Shown here one piece after another: positions 33,025-41,770 of a stretch of DNA of 64,000 bases. Position numbers and translations under genes: made by a program. Numbering within the stretch: position 1 is the stretch's first letter; each line of letters starts with the position of its first letter. Source of the DNA: Stappia taiwanensis. Lineage in GTDB: Bacteria; Pseudomonadota; Alphaproteobacteria; Rhizobiales; Stappiaceae. Where the stretch lies: NCBI RefSeq assembly GCF_014635285.1, contig NZ_BMCR01000001.1, positions 773,196 through 837,195 on the forward strand. Direction: 5' to 3'. The notes beneath the pieces are model-generated. The model made no database searches, was not told the DNA's origin, and saw only the letters and a program-made list of their open reading frames with translations.

Positions 33025-34722
33025 CTAGCCGGTAACGCCGTACCGGCGCATCCGATTGTAGAGCGTCTTGCGCGAGATCCCCAGTGCTGCGGCGGTCTTG
33101 CCCCGGTGGAAGCCGTTGCGCCACAGCGCGTCGATCAGGCGCGTCTTCGCATCCAGAACAGTGGCCCCGGCCAACGCACCCGCAGCATTGCCAATAATCC
33201 CGCGCACATCCTCAGGGCTCAACTCGCCGTCATGGCCCAGGGAGGTCATCACCCCGACCACCCGGTCGATCTCCAGATCGTTGGCGGCCCACAGATGGCC
33301 GCGCAGCACCTGCACCGCCGCCGCCGAAAACCGGGGGACCTGTCGAGGGGGCCGCCCGACCCCGGCCATCCGCGCCTCGATCAGCTCGACGATATCTGCG
33401 GAGCGCGCGCGCACCGGCGGATAGGTCACCGTCCAGCCCTCCAACAGGGCGGACAGCTCCGGCACCAGTGCCGCCGCATCTCCCCCGCCCTCGTCGATCA
33501 CCACCAACCGTGCGGTGAGCTTCAGCGACGCCCGGGTCTTCGGATGCGCCACAGTTTCCCGCCTGAGCCGCATGGCAAGCCGCCGCTGCCCGCCCTTAGG
33601 GATCAGATGGGCATTGCGCAAGACAACGACCCGGGTGGTCGGGTCGGTGAGAAGCCCCAGTGTCGTCAGATCGCCGCGCTGGTGCCCGAGCAAGCGCCGA
33701 ACCGCATGGGAGGCAAGGCTTTCCTGCGCCGCATCGACGATCCGCACCGCCTCCCCCGCCCCCTTCGACAGAGCGCCGATCACCGGGCCGTCATCGAGCC
33801 CGCTTTCGCAGACAACCCTGAGCGGATGAGCGCTGGCGCACATCTTCCGCAAGGTCTTGAGAAAGGCGATCAGGCAGGGAGCCCGCCCGACGAAGCCGAA
33901 CGGCCGCGACCAGTCCAGCACCTCCTGATCGCCCGCTACGATCTGCCGGCGCGCCTCGCCCGCCTGCTTGTACCCGGCGATCCGGTTGGCCACCGACGCT
34001 TCGAAGGGCAGCCGGTCGAGGGTGGAGCCGCCAACATAGCCATCGATGGGCGCATGCAGCGCCACATGGGCGAGATCATCGGAGGTATCGATCGGCCCGC
34101 CTTCGAGAAAGAAACGAATGCTCGGGTCGACCCGCTTGATCAATCGGCCGATGCTATGGGCAATCGCCCCGGCCTCTTCCAGCGACATGCGGGCCTCATG
34201 CCCCAGCCGCCCGCCGACGTTCCAGCCGAAATTGTAGAGAATGTTGCGCAGGCCCGCCTCGGCCGCCCGCCGCGCCTCCTCCGCCGAGCCGCAGTAGTAA
34301 AGGCTCTGCAGCCCCAAATCCTGCGCCGCCCGGAGAATTGCGATTTCCGTCTCGGCACCGATCCCGACAGTGGCCAGCACCTCTCGCAGGCTCGCGGAGA
34401 GCAGCATCACCGGCGGGAAGTTGACCACGCCGGCGAACCCCAGCTCCCGGGCCCGGCGCCCCGGCGCCGCTGGATCCCCCGCCTGCCCCCAGCAATTGAC
34501 CCCGAGGAAAACCGGCACCTGAGCGCGCGGCAGGATCTCCCGCATCGCCACGTCGATGGAGATCGTGTCCGCGTCATGGGTGGGAAGAGTGGAGGCAATC
34601 GATGGCGCCCCCATGTTGCGCAGGCGTCCGGCATTGATCGCCAGCAGGAAATCGGCCCCGCCGAGTTCCGCCGCATGCGCGGCAATGCCACTGCCGACCA
34701 CGGCCCCAACCACCAGATCCAT
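33025..34722 (-). CDS. Fusion regulator: PEP-hydrolase-like TIM barrel, degenerate NtrC-type AAA+ domain, Fis HTH
   Basis: A 565-residue protein. Residues about 1-270 form a third copy of the TIM barrel seen at 25048 (G-S-G-I-A-A-H-A-A-E-L-G-G, N-A-G-R-L-R, G-V-V-N-F-P-P-V, L-E-G-G-P-I). A central region starting F-V-G-R-A-P-C-L has the layout of a sigma-54 activator AAA+ domain, but the key motifs are gone: E-S-G-L-D-D-G-P replaces Walker A E-S-G-T-G-K-E, G-D-L-T-T-L replaces G-A-F-T-G-A, and the Walker B aspartate is absent. The C-terminus is an intact Fis-type helix (K-T-A-A-A-L-G-I-S-R-K-T-L-Y-N-R). The start M-D-L-V-V-G at 34722 is used. It is probably a ligand-sensing, sigma-54-independent regulator of the 25-33 kb cluster. 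Confidence 0.8.
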   Translation of the reverse strand: MDLVVGAVVGSGIAAHAAELGGADFLLAINAGRLRNMGAPSIASTLPTHDADTISIDVAMREILPRAQVPVFLGVNCWGQAGDPAAPGRRARELGFAGVVNFPPVMLLSASLREVLATVGIGAETEIAILRAAQDLGLQSLYYCGSAEEARRAAEAGLRNILYNFGWNVGGRLGHEARMSLEEAGAIAHSIGRLIKRVDPSIRFFLEGGPIDTSDDLAHVALHAPIDGYVGGSTLDRLPFEASVANRIAGYKQAGEARRQIVAGDQEVLDWSRPFGFVGRAPCLIAFLKTLRKMCASAHPLRVVCESGLDDGPVIGALSKGAGEAVRIVDAAQESLASHAVRRLLGHQRGDLTTLGLLTDPTTRVVVLRNAHLIPKGGQRRLAMRLRRETVAHPKTRASLKLTARLVVIDEGGGDAAALVPELSALLEGWTVTYPPVRARSADIVELIEARMAGVGRPPRQVPRFSAAAVQVLRGHLWAANDLEIDRVVGVMTSLGHDGELSPEDVRGIIGNAAGALAGATVLDAKTRLIDALWRNGFHRGKTAAALGISRKTLYNRMRRYGVTG

Positions 34723-34848
34723 GGCTCTGCTCCCGCACGCTCCCAGCTTTCCCCTGTCTGCACATGCCACATGGACACGGAGAACGAAAGCCGATGCACG
34801 CGAATTGGGCTGACGGCGAGCCGTTTTCCGGGAAGCGAAATCAGAGGG

Positions 34849-35841
34849 TTAGTCGCGCACCACCTCCCAGCTGTCATCCGGGTTGAAGCGCTCCATCGCG
34901 CGCGCGATCTTGTCCGTCTCCGGCCCCAGATCCGCCTGATACAGCGTGCCGTGATGGCTGATCGCGAAGGTATAAACCCCGGTCTCGCCATAGCGCACCG
35001 GCCAGGCGACAAGGGCAAAACCAGCGATCATGTTGCCATTGATGATGTAGTCATAATGCCCGCCGGCAATGTTCTCGCCCTGCCCGGTCAGCACCCGGAA
35101 GCGATAGCCGAAATAGCCCTCCCCCTCGACCGCCCGGTCGAGTGCGGCCTGATCGGTGAAGGCGCCGGCCGGGCTCGGCTCGGCCCCATCGGTTTCCGGC
35201 CAGTAGAGCCCGTCCTGCGCGCCATCGGAGCTGACGAGTTTCTGGGCAAATTCCAGCACGCCATCATCATCCCAATCGCCGGCGGCGTAGCTTTCCTGCG
35301 CCTCCACATAGGCCCGCGCGGTGGCGATGGCCTCCAGCTCGTTCTCGCCGATGCGCCGGTTCACGATCTCCTGGAGCCCTGCATAGGTATCGAAGGACCA
35401 CCGGCCATCCTCTCCCTTGACCACCGGAAACGGCAGAGGCCAGAGGATCCGTCCGATCCGGATCAGCACCCGGTCACCCAGATCGCTGACGCTGACCCGC
35501 CGCGCCGCGCCCTCGCGGATCGCGGCGAAGGTCTCCAGCGTTGCCTCCGAGCCCTTCACCGCATCCGGATCGAGGCCGAGAAGCTCCACCGTCGCGGCGA
35601 GGTCTCCCGCGGCGAGACGGTCCTTGAACGCCTGAACCGCTTCCTCGGACGAAGCGAAGGTGGGCGGTTCCTCCTCGGACACGAAGGCGGCAATGCCGGC
35701 AGGCGGCTGCGCCTTCGCCTGCTCTTGCTTCTGTCCTTGCTCCTGCGCCCGCGCATCGCCCGCGCTCGGGCCAGGAGGCGCCAGAAAGACCCCGCCCCCC
35801 AGGGCAAACAGGATCAGCAGCCGAAACACGCCCGTTTTCAT
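34849..35841 (-). CDS. Exported DUF2950 domain protein
   Basis: A 330-residue protein with a signal peptide (M-K-T-G-V-F-R-L-L-I-L-F, cleavage near A-R-A-Q), then a Q/E/A-rich linker and a DUF2950 domain (F-x-S-S-E-E-A-V-Q-A-F-K, then G-Y-x-F-x-V-L-T-G-Q-G, G-x-F-A-L-V-A-W-P). The function is unknown. The ATG at 35841 has a strong ribosome site (GGAAGGAGC). It follows the DUF3300 gene by 73 bp, a pairing I recall from many proteobacteria. Probably periplasmic. Confidence 0.84.
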   Translation of the reverse strand: MKTGVFRLLILFALGGGVFLAPPGPSAGDARAQEQGQKQEQAKAQPPAGIAAFVSEEEPPTFASSEEAVQAFKDRLAAGDLAATVELLGLDPDAVKGSEATLETFAAIREGAARRVSVSDLGDRVLIRIGRILWPLPFPVVKGEDGRWSFDTYAGLQEIVNRRIGENELEAIATARAYVEAQESYAAGDWDDDGVLEFAQKLVSSDGAQDGLYWPETDGAEPSPAGAFTDQAALDRAVEGEGYFGYRFRVLTGQGENIAGGHYDYIINGNMIAGFALVAWPVRYGETGVYTFAISHHGTLYQADLGPETDKIARAMERFNPDDSWEVVRD

Positions 35842-35914
35842 GATCGCTCCTTCCAGTAAAGACTGGACTGCACGCGGCCAGACACGGTCCATCGGCAAGT
35901 TGCCCGGCCTCGGT

Positions 35915-37315
35915 TCACCGCCGGCGCCCGCCGCCGCGATGGACTGTCCTGTGTGCCCGGTTGCCGCCGCGCTGGCCGCCGCCCATCGACTGCCGCCCCC
36001 GGTTGGAATGCACCCGGGCGCTGCGCCCACTGCGTACCTGCCCCAGCCCGGATGGGTTTTTCGGCCGCCGGTCGACGCGCCCTGCCGGACGCGCCTTCCC
36101 CGGCGCCCTGTGCTTGGCCTTGCTCCGCGCCTTGGTGTTCGCCGCCTTGGAGCGCGCGCCCTGCCCGCCCTTGCGGGCGACGTTTCCCTGAGCCGGTTTC
36201 GCTGCCGGCCGGGTTCGTGCGGTCCCGGTGCCCGGCTTGGCCTTCAGCCCCTCCAGCGTCGATTTGCGCACATCCCGGCCCGTGCGGTTGCCGCCGCCCG
36301 CGCCCGGCCGCTTGTCCCTGGCCAACGACGACGCCCGATTGCCGATGTTGTTGCCCTTGTTGGCCTCGATGTTGTTGCGCAAGTTGGTGCGGTCGATCTT
36401 GCCGAGCTGCGATTTGTCGAACGAGATCTTCGACCGGTCGACGTTGCGCCAGTCAACATCGCCGATATTGATCTTGCCGTTGAAGTCGACGTTGTTGAGG
36501 CACCGGTTGCAGTTGATGTTGACATTGCCGCCATTCCAGCGCCCGCCCCAGACGCCCCACCGGTTCCAGTCGATCACCGCGCCCCAGATCACGCCGGTCA
36601 CCACGCCGGCGAAGAAGGTCGCGCCGGGGGAGTAATAGACCGGATAGGGATCGGGATAGTAGCTGATCGGCACGGGCTGATAGTCCGGCACATACAGCAT
36701 CTCCGGCTCGTATTGCGGAATATAGACCACATCCGGCTTGGTCGGCTTGATGACGATGCTGTCCTGTTCCTCCACCACCTGGATCTTGTCATCGGACTTG
36801 ATGATGCCGGCGGCCTGCGCCTCGGCCCGCAACTGCTGGATGGCGACCAGCACGTCCTTTTGCTGCGCGCCCAGCGCCGCTGCCAGCGACTGGGTCCAGT
36901 CGAGATCGTCGCTCATCATCTTGACGATCTGCGGATAGTTCAGCAGCGAAATGACGCTGCCGTCCCAACTGCTCTTCGGCTCCAGCTTGTCGTTCTTCGC
37001 CCGCTCGTCGAGAAACCGCGACGCCTCGACGATCTGCAACGGGTAGAGCGAAGCGGCGGAGATCAGCGCCACCAGTTCGTCCGGATAAAGGGCAATCCGC
37101 GCCACCAGAACCTCAAGCTCATCCTCGCTGAGCAGGTCTGACGCCGCATCGGCGGCCGAACTCTCGGCGGAGGCGGAGGCGGAGGCCGGCGACGGTTGCG
37201 GTACGGGGATCTGTTGCTGCGCCTGCGCGCGCACGGCAGCGCCGGGGGGCAAGGCCGTACCCGTGATCAGAAGCCCCACGGACGTCAGCGCAACCAGCGC
37301 ATGATGTCGCAGCAT
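35915..37315 (-). CDS. Exported DUF3300 domain protein with basic low-complexity tail
   Basis: A 466-residue protein. A signal peptide or anchor (residues about 1-30) and a Q/P/S/A-rich linker come first. The DUF3300 region follows, starting E-L-E-V-L-V-A-R-I-A-L-Y-P-D-E-L-V-A and including Y-P-x-Q-I-V, L-Y-V-P-x-Y and the W-G-A-V-I-D-W glycine/aromatic stretch. The last 130 or so residues are R/K/G-rich, which suggests binding to nucleic acid or to anionic polymers of the cell surface. The ATG at 37315 follows GGAGGAGGG. The function is unknown; it lies between the DUF2950 gene and the sulfatase. The 265 bp upstream hold no gene. Confidence 0.84.
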   Translation of the reverse strand: MLRHHALVALTSVGLLITGTALPPGAAVRAQAQQQIPVPQPSPASASASAESSAADAASDLLSEDELEVLVARIALYPDELVALISAASLYPLQIVEASRFLDERAKNDKLEPKSSWDGSVISLLNYPQIVKMMSDDLDWTQSLAAALGAQQKDVLVAIQQLRAEAQAAGIIKSDDKIQVVEEQDSIVIKPTKPDVVYIPQYEPEMLYVPDYQPVPISYYPDPYPVYYSPGATFFAGVVTGVIWGAVIDWNRWGVWGGRWNGGNVNINCNRCLNNVDFNGKINIGDVDWRNVDRSKISFDKSQLGKIDRTNLRNNIEANKGNNIGNRASSLARDKRPGAGGGNRTGRDVRKSTLEGLKAKPGTGTARTRPAAKPAQGNVARKGGQGARSKAANTKARSKAKHRAPGKARPAGRVDRRPKNPSGLGQVRSGRSARVHSNRGRQSMGGGQRGGNRAHRTVHRGGGRRR

Positions 37316-37580
37316 TGAACCCTCCTCCCTCGAACGGCGGCGCGCACTGTGCCGGTTCGTTTCCTGTTCATGCATGCAGGTGGCACGGGGCATGACCTCC
37401 GCTCCACGCTGGAGCCCGGTCGCAGGCACGGGCAATGACACCTCCAGCCGGTTTCAGCCCACGCATGGTACAACGTCAGGCCGCAGGAGGCGAGCCATAC
37501 CCGCCGGGCAGCTCACGAAGGGCCACCCGGCGGAGTGCGAACCACCCGCCACCTGGTCGATGGTGACAGGTGGTCCCTCG

Positions 37581-39206
37581 TCAGTTCGCCAGGCCTTCGC
37601 TCAGCTTTTTCTCAATGCTGCTGAGGTTGAACGAGCCGGGCGTCTGGCTCGGCGGATACTCCGTCATGGTCTTGAGGAACTGCGCGGCCAGCGACTGGAT
37701 CGGCACCAGAATGAACGCCCGGTCCAGGAACCAGTCATTGTAGGTGTTCGAATTGTGCTGGGCCCGCTCGAACGGATCGCGGCGCAGGTTGAACAGCAGC
37801 GGCGTTCTCAGTTCGACAAACGGCTCCCGCCAGACACCGAACGCCTGACCGCGATTCTCCAGGAACACCACCTTCCAGTCGTCGTAGCGCGCGGCAACCA
37901 CGTTGCCATCGTCATTGACGTACCAGAACTCATGGCGCGGTGCCTCGCCCTTACCCTCAAGATAGGCAAGCTGGTTGTAGCCATCGATGTAGTTGCGATA
38001 GCTGCGCCCGTTCAGCTCGACCCCTTCGCGCAGCTGCGCCTTGATATCGGGATTGCCGGCGATGGCTGCGAAGGTTGGCAACCAGTCCTCATGGGCGACG
38101 ATGCCGTTCAAGGTCTTTCCCGCCGGGAAACGCCCCGGCCAGCGCACGAAGGCCGGCACCCGATAGGCGCCTTCCCAGTTCGAGTTCTTCTCGCTGCGGA
38201 ACGGAGTGGTGCCCGCATCGGGCCAGGTGTTGTAGTGGGGACCGTTATCGGTCCCGTACATCACCACCGTGTTGTCGGCGATGCCCAGATCGTCGAGCTG
38301 CTTCAGCAACTCGCCCACCAGCATGTCATGCTCGACCATGCCGTCGTGATAGTTGTTGCCGCTGGCGCCGGAGATCCCCTTGTGCTCCTCCTTCACATGG
38401 GTGCGGAAATGCATCCGGGTGGCATTCCACCACACGAAAAACGGCTTGCCCGCTTCATGCTGGCGCTTGATGAAATCCATGGCGGCGGCGACCGTCTCCT
38501 CGTCCACCGTCTCCATGCGCTTCCGGGTGAGCGGCCCCGTATCCTCCACGCGCTGGGTGCCGTCCTCGTTGGCCCAGGAGTGAATGACCCCGCGCGGACC
38601 GAACTGCTCGCGGAAGGTCTTGCCATTGACCAGCACCATGTCGCCCGGGTAGTCGCGGTTTTCCGGCTCTTCCTCGGCGTTCAGGTGATAGAGGTTGCCC
38701 AGGAACTCATCGAAGCCATGCATGGTCGGCAGGTGCTCGTCCCGGTCGCCCTGATGGTTCTTGCCGAACTGACCGGTGGCATAGCCCTCCGACTTCAGCA
38801 CCGTCGCCATGGTCACATCGGTTTTCTGCCAGCCCTGTTCGGCGCCGGGCAATCCCACCTTGGTCATGCCGGTGCGCACCGGCACATTGCCGCCGATGAA
38901 CGCCGCACGCCCAGCGGTGCAGCTCTGCTGCGCATAGTAGTCGGTAAAGCTGAGACCTTCCCGGGCGATCCGGTCGATGTTCGGCGTCTCGTAGCCCATC
39001 ATGCCCCGGTTGTTGAAGCTGATGTTCCAGGTGCCGATATCGTCCCCCCAGATCACCAGGATGTTCGGCTTGGCGTCCTCCTGCGCCTGAGCGGTGGAGA
39101 CGACCGTCAGCGCGGCGATCCCGCAGGCAAGAACGCCTGCCCCCAGGACCACCGCGGACGCTCTCAGGAATTTCGGAAATTCAGTATGCCTTCCTATACC
39201 AAGCAT
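37581..39206 (-). CDS. Arylsulfatase (type I, formylglycine sulfatase)
   Basis: A 541-residue exported sulfatase. The signal peptide ends near S-T-A-Q-A-Q. The metal site begins P-N-I-L-V-I-W-G-D-D-I-G, and the modification site C-T-A-G-R fits C-x-(P/A)-x-R, where Cys becomes formylglycine. The later Y-G-T-D-N-G-P-H metal motif is present. It hydrolyses sulfate esters in the periplasm; the natural substrate is unknown. No sulfatase-maturation enzyme is adjacent. The start at 39206 follows GGGAGAGGA. It forms one strand-wise cluster with the HAD, DUF3300 and DUF2950 genes. Confidence 0.93.
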   Translation of the reverse strand: MLGIGRHTEFPKFLRASAVVLGAGVLACGIAALTVVSTAQAQEDAKPNILVIWGDDIGTWNISFNNRGMMGYETPNIDRIAREGLSFTDYYAQQSCTAGRAAFIGGNVPVRTGMTKVGLPGAEQGWQKTDVTMATVLKSEGYATGQFGKNHQGDRDEHLPTMHGFDEFLGNLYHLNAEEEPENRDYPGDMVLVNGKTFREQFGPRGVIHSWANEDGTQRVEDTGPLTRKRMETVDEETVAAAMDFIKRQHEAGKPFFVWWNATRMHFRTHVKEEHKGISGASGNNYHDGMVEHDMLVGELLKQLDDLGIADNTVVMYGTDNGPHYNTWPDAGTTPFRSEKNSNWEGAYRVPAFVRWPGRFPAGKTLNGIVAHEDWLPTFAAIAGNPDIKAQLREGVELNGRSYRNYIDGYNQLAYLEGKGEAPRHEFWYVNDDGNVVAARYDDWKVVFLENRGQAFGVWREPFVELRTPLLFNLRRDPFERAQHNSNTYNDWFLDRAFILVPIQSLAAQFLKTMTEYPPSQTPGSFNLSSIEKKLSEGLAN

Positions 39207-39333
39207 TTTCCTCTCCCTTTTCCAACGCACTGAAACAAAAAAGGAATCAAACCACCGCACCCGCCCGGACACGCGGAAAGCACTGAAGCTTCGCCTGCAC
39301 GGCGCGGAGCGGGACCGCTTGCCGCCCGTCCCG

Positions 39334-40329
39334 CTACTTGGGGAAGATCCGCGTCCAGTCGGTCTTCATGCTGACGATCACCCAGCCGCGCTCAGGCGCC
39401 TCGTCAAGTCCGCGATCCAGCTTGCCGATTGCGGAGGTCCGGTCATAGGCAACCTCCCGCTCCGCATCATCATGGTGAATGAGCAGGCCCAGCCGGCGCC
39501 CTTCGCCGGAGGTCGTCCACTCCAGCATCTGAAAGTCGCCATCCGAATTGCCGAAGGCGGCGATCGGGCGTTTGCCGATGAACTTGTTGATGCCGACCGG
39601 CTTGCCCTCCTTGTCGTCGATATGATCGATTTCCGGCAGGCGCATGAGCACCGGCTGGCCGTCGCGCAGTTCGTAGCGAGTGCGAATGGAGCTGCCGATC
39701 ACGTTCTCGGGCGGAATACCGTAGACCTTCTCGGCCCATGGGCGCATGAACTCGATGCCACCACCGGAAACGATGTAGATCTCGAACCCGTTCTTCCGCA
39801 GGTAATCGAGCAGCTCCAGCATCGGCTGGTAGATCATGGACGTATAGAGCTTGCCCGATTTCGGGTGCCGCGCCGTGGCGATCCAGTCCGCGGCAATCCG
39901 GGAAAACTCTTCGCTGGACATGCCCGTATGGCTGGCCGCGAGGATCTGCGCCAACCCGTGCTTCCCCGTCGCAATGACGCCCGCCATGTCTCCGGCAAGC
40001 ACCGACTTGAATGGTTCGGTGTCCCGCCACTCCGGATGATCGCCGGCCAGATCCCGTATCCGGTCGAGGGCAAAGGCCAGTTGCACATAGAGCGGCTGCT
40101 CGCTCCACAAGGTGCCGTCATTGTCGAATGTGGCAACGCGGTCCGCAGGAGGCACATAGTCAGAGCTTCCCTCGGTCGTCACCGCCGTGACGAAGTCGAC
40201 AATCGCCGCCTTTGCCTCCCCTTCGCCCCAGGACGGCAAGAGCTCCGTCGACATGGCGGGCAATGCCAACAACATGAGCAACGCCCCTGAGAAGGCACCA
40301 TGGAAGAAGAATTTCCCAATACGCTCCAT
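39334..40329 (-). CDS. Exported HAD-family phosphatase
   Basis: A 331-residue HAD hydrolase with a signal peptide (M-E-R-I-G-K-F-F-F then a hydrophobic core, cleavage near A-M-S-T). HAD motif I is F-D-N-D-G-T-L-W (nucleophile Asp), motif II lies in Y-I-V-S-G-G-G, and motif IV in F-G-N-S-D-G-D-F. The helical cap resembles phosphoserine-phosphatase-like enzymes. An exported HAD phosphatase is uncommon. The ATG at 40329 follows GGGAGG. It is 127 bp upstream of the sulfatase on the same strand. Confidence 0.86.
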   Translation of the reverse strand: MERIGKFFFHGAFSGALLMLLALPAMSTELLPSWGEGEAKAAIVDFVTAVTTEGSSDYVPPADRVATFDNDGTLWSEQPLYVQLAFALDRIRDLAGDHPEWRDTEPFKSVLAGDMAGVIATGKHGLAQILAASHTGMSSEEFSRIAADWIATARHPKSGKLYTSMIYQPMLELLDYLRKNGFEIYIVSGGGIEFMRPWAEKVYGIPPENVIGSSIRTRYELRDGQPVLMRLPEIDHIDDKEGKPVGINKFIGKRPIAAFGNSDGDFQMLEWTTSGEGRRLGLLIHHDDAEREVAYDRTSAIGKLDRGLDEAPERGWVIVSMKTDWTRIFPK

Positions 40330-40564
40330 AGGTTGACCTCCCATTTCGGGCATCGATTTCCGCAAGGAAAGAAAAAATTTACTAACCCCCCACCCCAAGG
40401 TGAGACGAATTTTACAAATCATATATACATCATGGATGTGGGATTTTGATTTTTCAATCTCTGAAATTCATGATTTTATTTGCGTGCAAATGTCACCGCA
40501 GGCTGGAGAGAGTTCGTCTACCCTCCCCGCAATCGCCGACCGGCCCGCGGGGGGCCACCGCCTT
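40330..40564. other. AT-rich intergenic region between nrdB and the HAD gene
   Basis: The interval 40375-40500 is far more AT-rich than its surroundings and probably holds the promoter of the HAD-sulfatase cluster. A 13-bp dyad ACATC-ATG-GATGT lies at 40427-40439. No gene is seen. Confidence 0.4.
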
Positions 40565-41689
40565 TCAGTCCCAGCTCAGCGCACCGCCGTTCTGGTATTC
40601 GATCACGCGGGTCTCGAAGAAGTTCTTCTCCTTCTTCAGGTCCATGGCCTCGCTCATCCACGGGAACGGGTTTTCCGTCTCCGCATAGACCGGCTGAAGG
40701 CCGAGCTGCGCGCAGCGCCGGTTGGCGATGACATGCATGTATTGCTCGCAGAGCGCCGCATTGAGCCCGAGGAAGCCGCGCGGAATGGTATCGCGCCCAT
40801 AGGCGGCCTCCAGCTCCGCCGCCTCGGCGATCATCCCCCGCACCTCCTCCTGGAACGCCGCGCTCCACAGATGCGGGTTTTCCAGCTTGATCTGGTTGAT
40901 GACGTCGATGCCGAAGTTCAGATGGATCGATTCATCCCGCAGGATGTACTGGTACTGCTCGGCGATCCCGACCATCTTGTTGCGCCGTCCCAGCGACAGG
41001 ATCTGCGCGAAGCCGGTGTAGAACCACATGCCTTCGAAGATGACATAGAACGCCACCAGATCGCGCAGGAACGCCTGATCGGCCTCCGGCGTTCCCGTCC
41101 TGAACTCCGGGTCGTCCAGATTCTGCGTGTGTTTCAGCGCCCAGGCCGCCTTGTCGGTGATCGAGGGCACCTCGCGGTACATGTTGAACAACTCACCCTC
41201 ATCGAGCGCCAGGCTCTCCACAATGTACTGGAAGGTATGGGTGTGGATGGCCTCCTCGAAGGCCTGACGCAGCAGATACTGGCGGCACTCGGGATTGGTG
41301 AGATGCCGGTAGATCGCCAGAACGATGTTGTTGGCGACCAGACTTTCCGAGGCGGCGAAGAAGCCGAGATTGCGCTTCAGCATCCGCCGTTCGTCGTCGG
41401 TCAGGCCATCGCGCGACTTCCACAGCGCGATATCCGCCTGCATCGACACTTCCGTCGGCATCCAGTGATTGTTGCAACCGGAGAGGTATTTCTCCCAGGC
41501 CCAGCGGTACTTGAGCGGCAGGAGCTGGTTGACGTCGGCGCGGGCATTGATCATGCGCTTGTCATCCACCGACACGCGCGCGCCGCCGCGTTCGATTTCG
41601 CCAAGACCAGTGGCATCGGCGGGGGCAGCGTCATCGGCGGACGCCCGCCTGGGGGTGGGGACGGATGAGAGATCGGACCAATCGAGCAT
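40565..41689 (-). CDS. nrdB: Ribonucleotide reductase small subunit, class Ic-like (no radical tyrosine)
   Basis: A 374-residue R2 protein that supplies the oxidising equivalent to NrdA. Metal ligands read as Glu115, Glu146, His149, Glu219, Glu253 and His256. The position that carries the radical tyrosine in class Ia (four residues after the first ligand histidine) is Phe153, in E-E-A-I-H-T-H-T-F. First ligand Glu instead of Asp, plus this Phe, match Chlamydia trachomatis R2c, and the spacing is the same throughout. A Mn/Fe cofactor is therefore expected. It lies 81 bp after nrdA, with AAGGAA before the ATG. Confidence 0.95.
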   Translation of the reverse strand: MLDWSDLSSVPTPRRASADDAAPADATGLGEIERGGARVSVDDKRMINARADVNQLLPLKYRWAWEKYLSGCNNHWMPTEVSMQADIALWKSRDGLTDDERRMLKRNLGFFAASESLVANNIVLAIYRHLTNPECRQYLLRQAFEEAIHTHTFQYIVESLALDEGELFNMYREVPSITDKAAWALKHTQNLDDPEFRTGTPEADQAFLRDLVAFYVIFEGMWFYTGFAQILSLGRRNKMVGIAEQYQYILRDESIHLNFGIDVINQIKLENPHLWSAAFQEEVRGMIAEAAELEAAYGRDTIPRGFLGLNAALCEQYMHVIANRRCAQLGLQPVYAETENPFPWMSEAMDLKKEKNFFETRVIEYQNGGALSWD

Positions 41690-41770
41690 CGGGATTTCCT
41701 TGAAAACGGTCTGGGGATCCGGCGCACGCTCCCGCGCGCCGGCGTCTTTGGCGTCGTCGCTCTGCGCGTC

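Noticed and set aside
32932..35859. A 2.9-kb open frame on the + strand opposite the fusion regulator and DUF2950 gene
   Set aside because: Low-complexity P/R/H-rich translation with no homology. The minus-strand genes explain the region.
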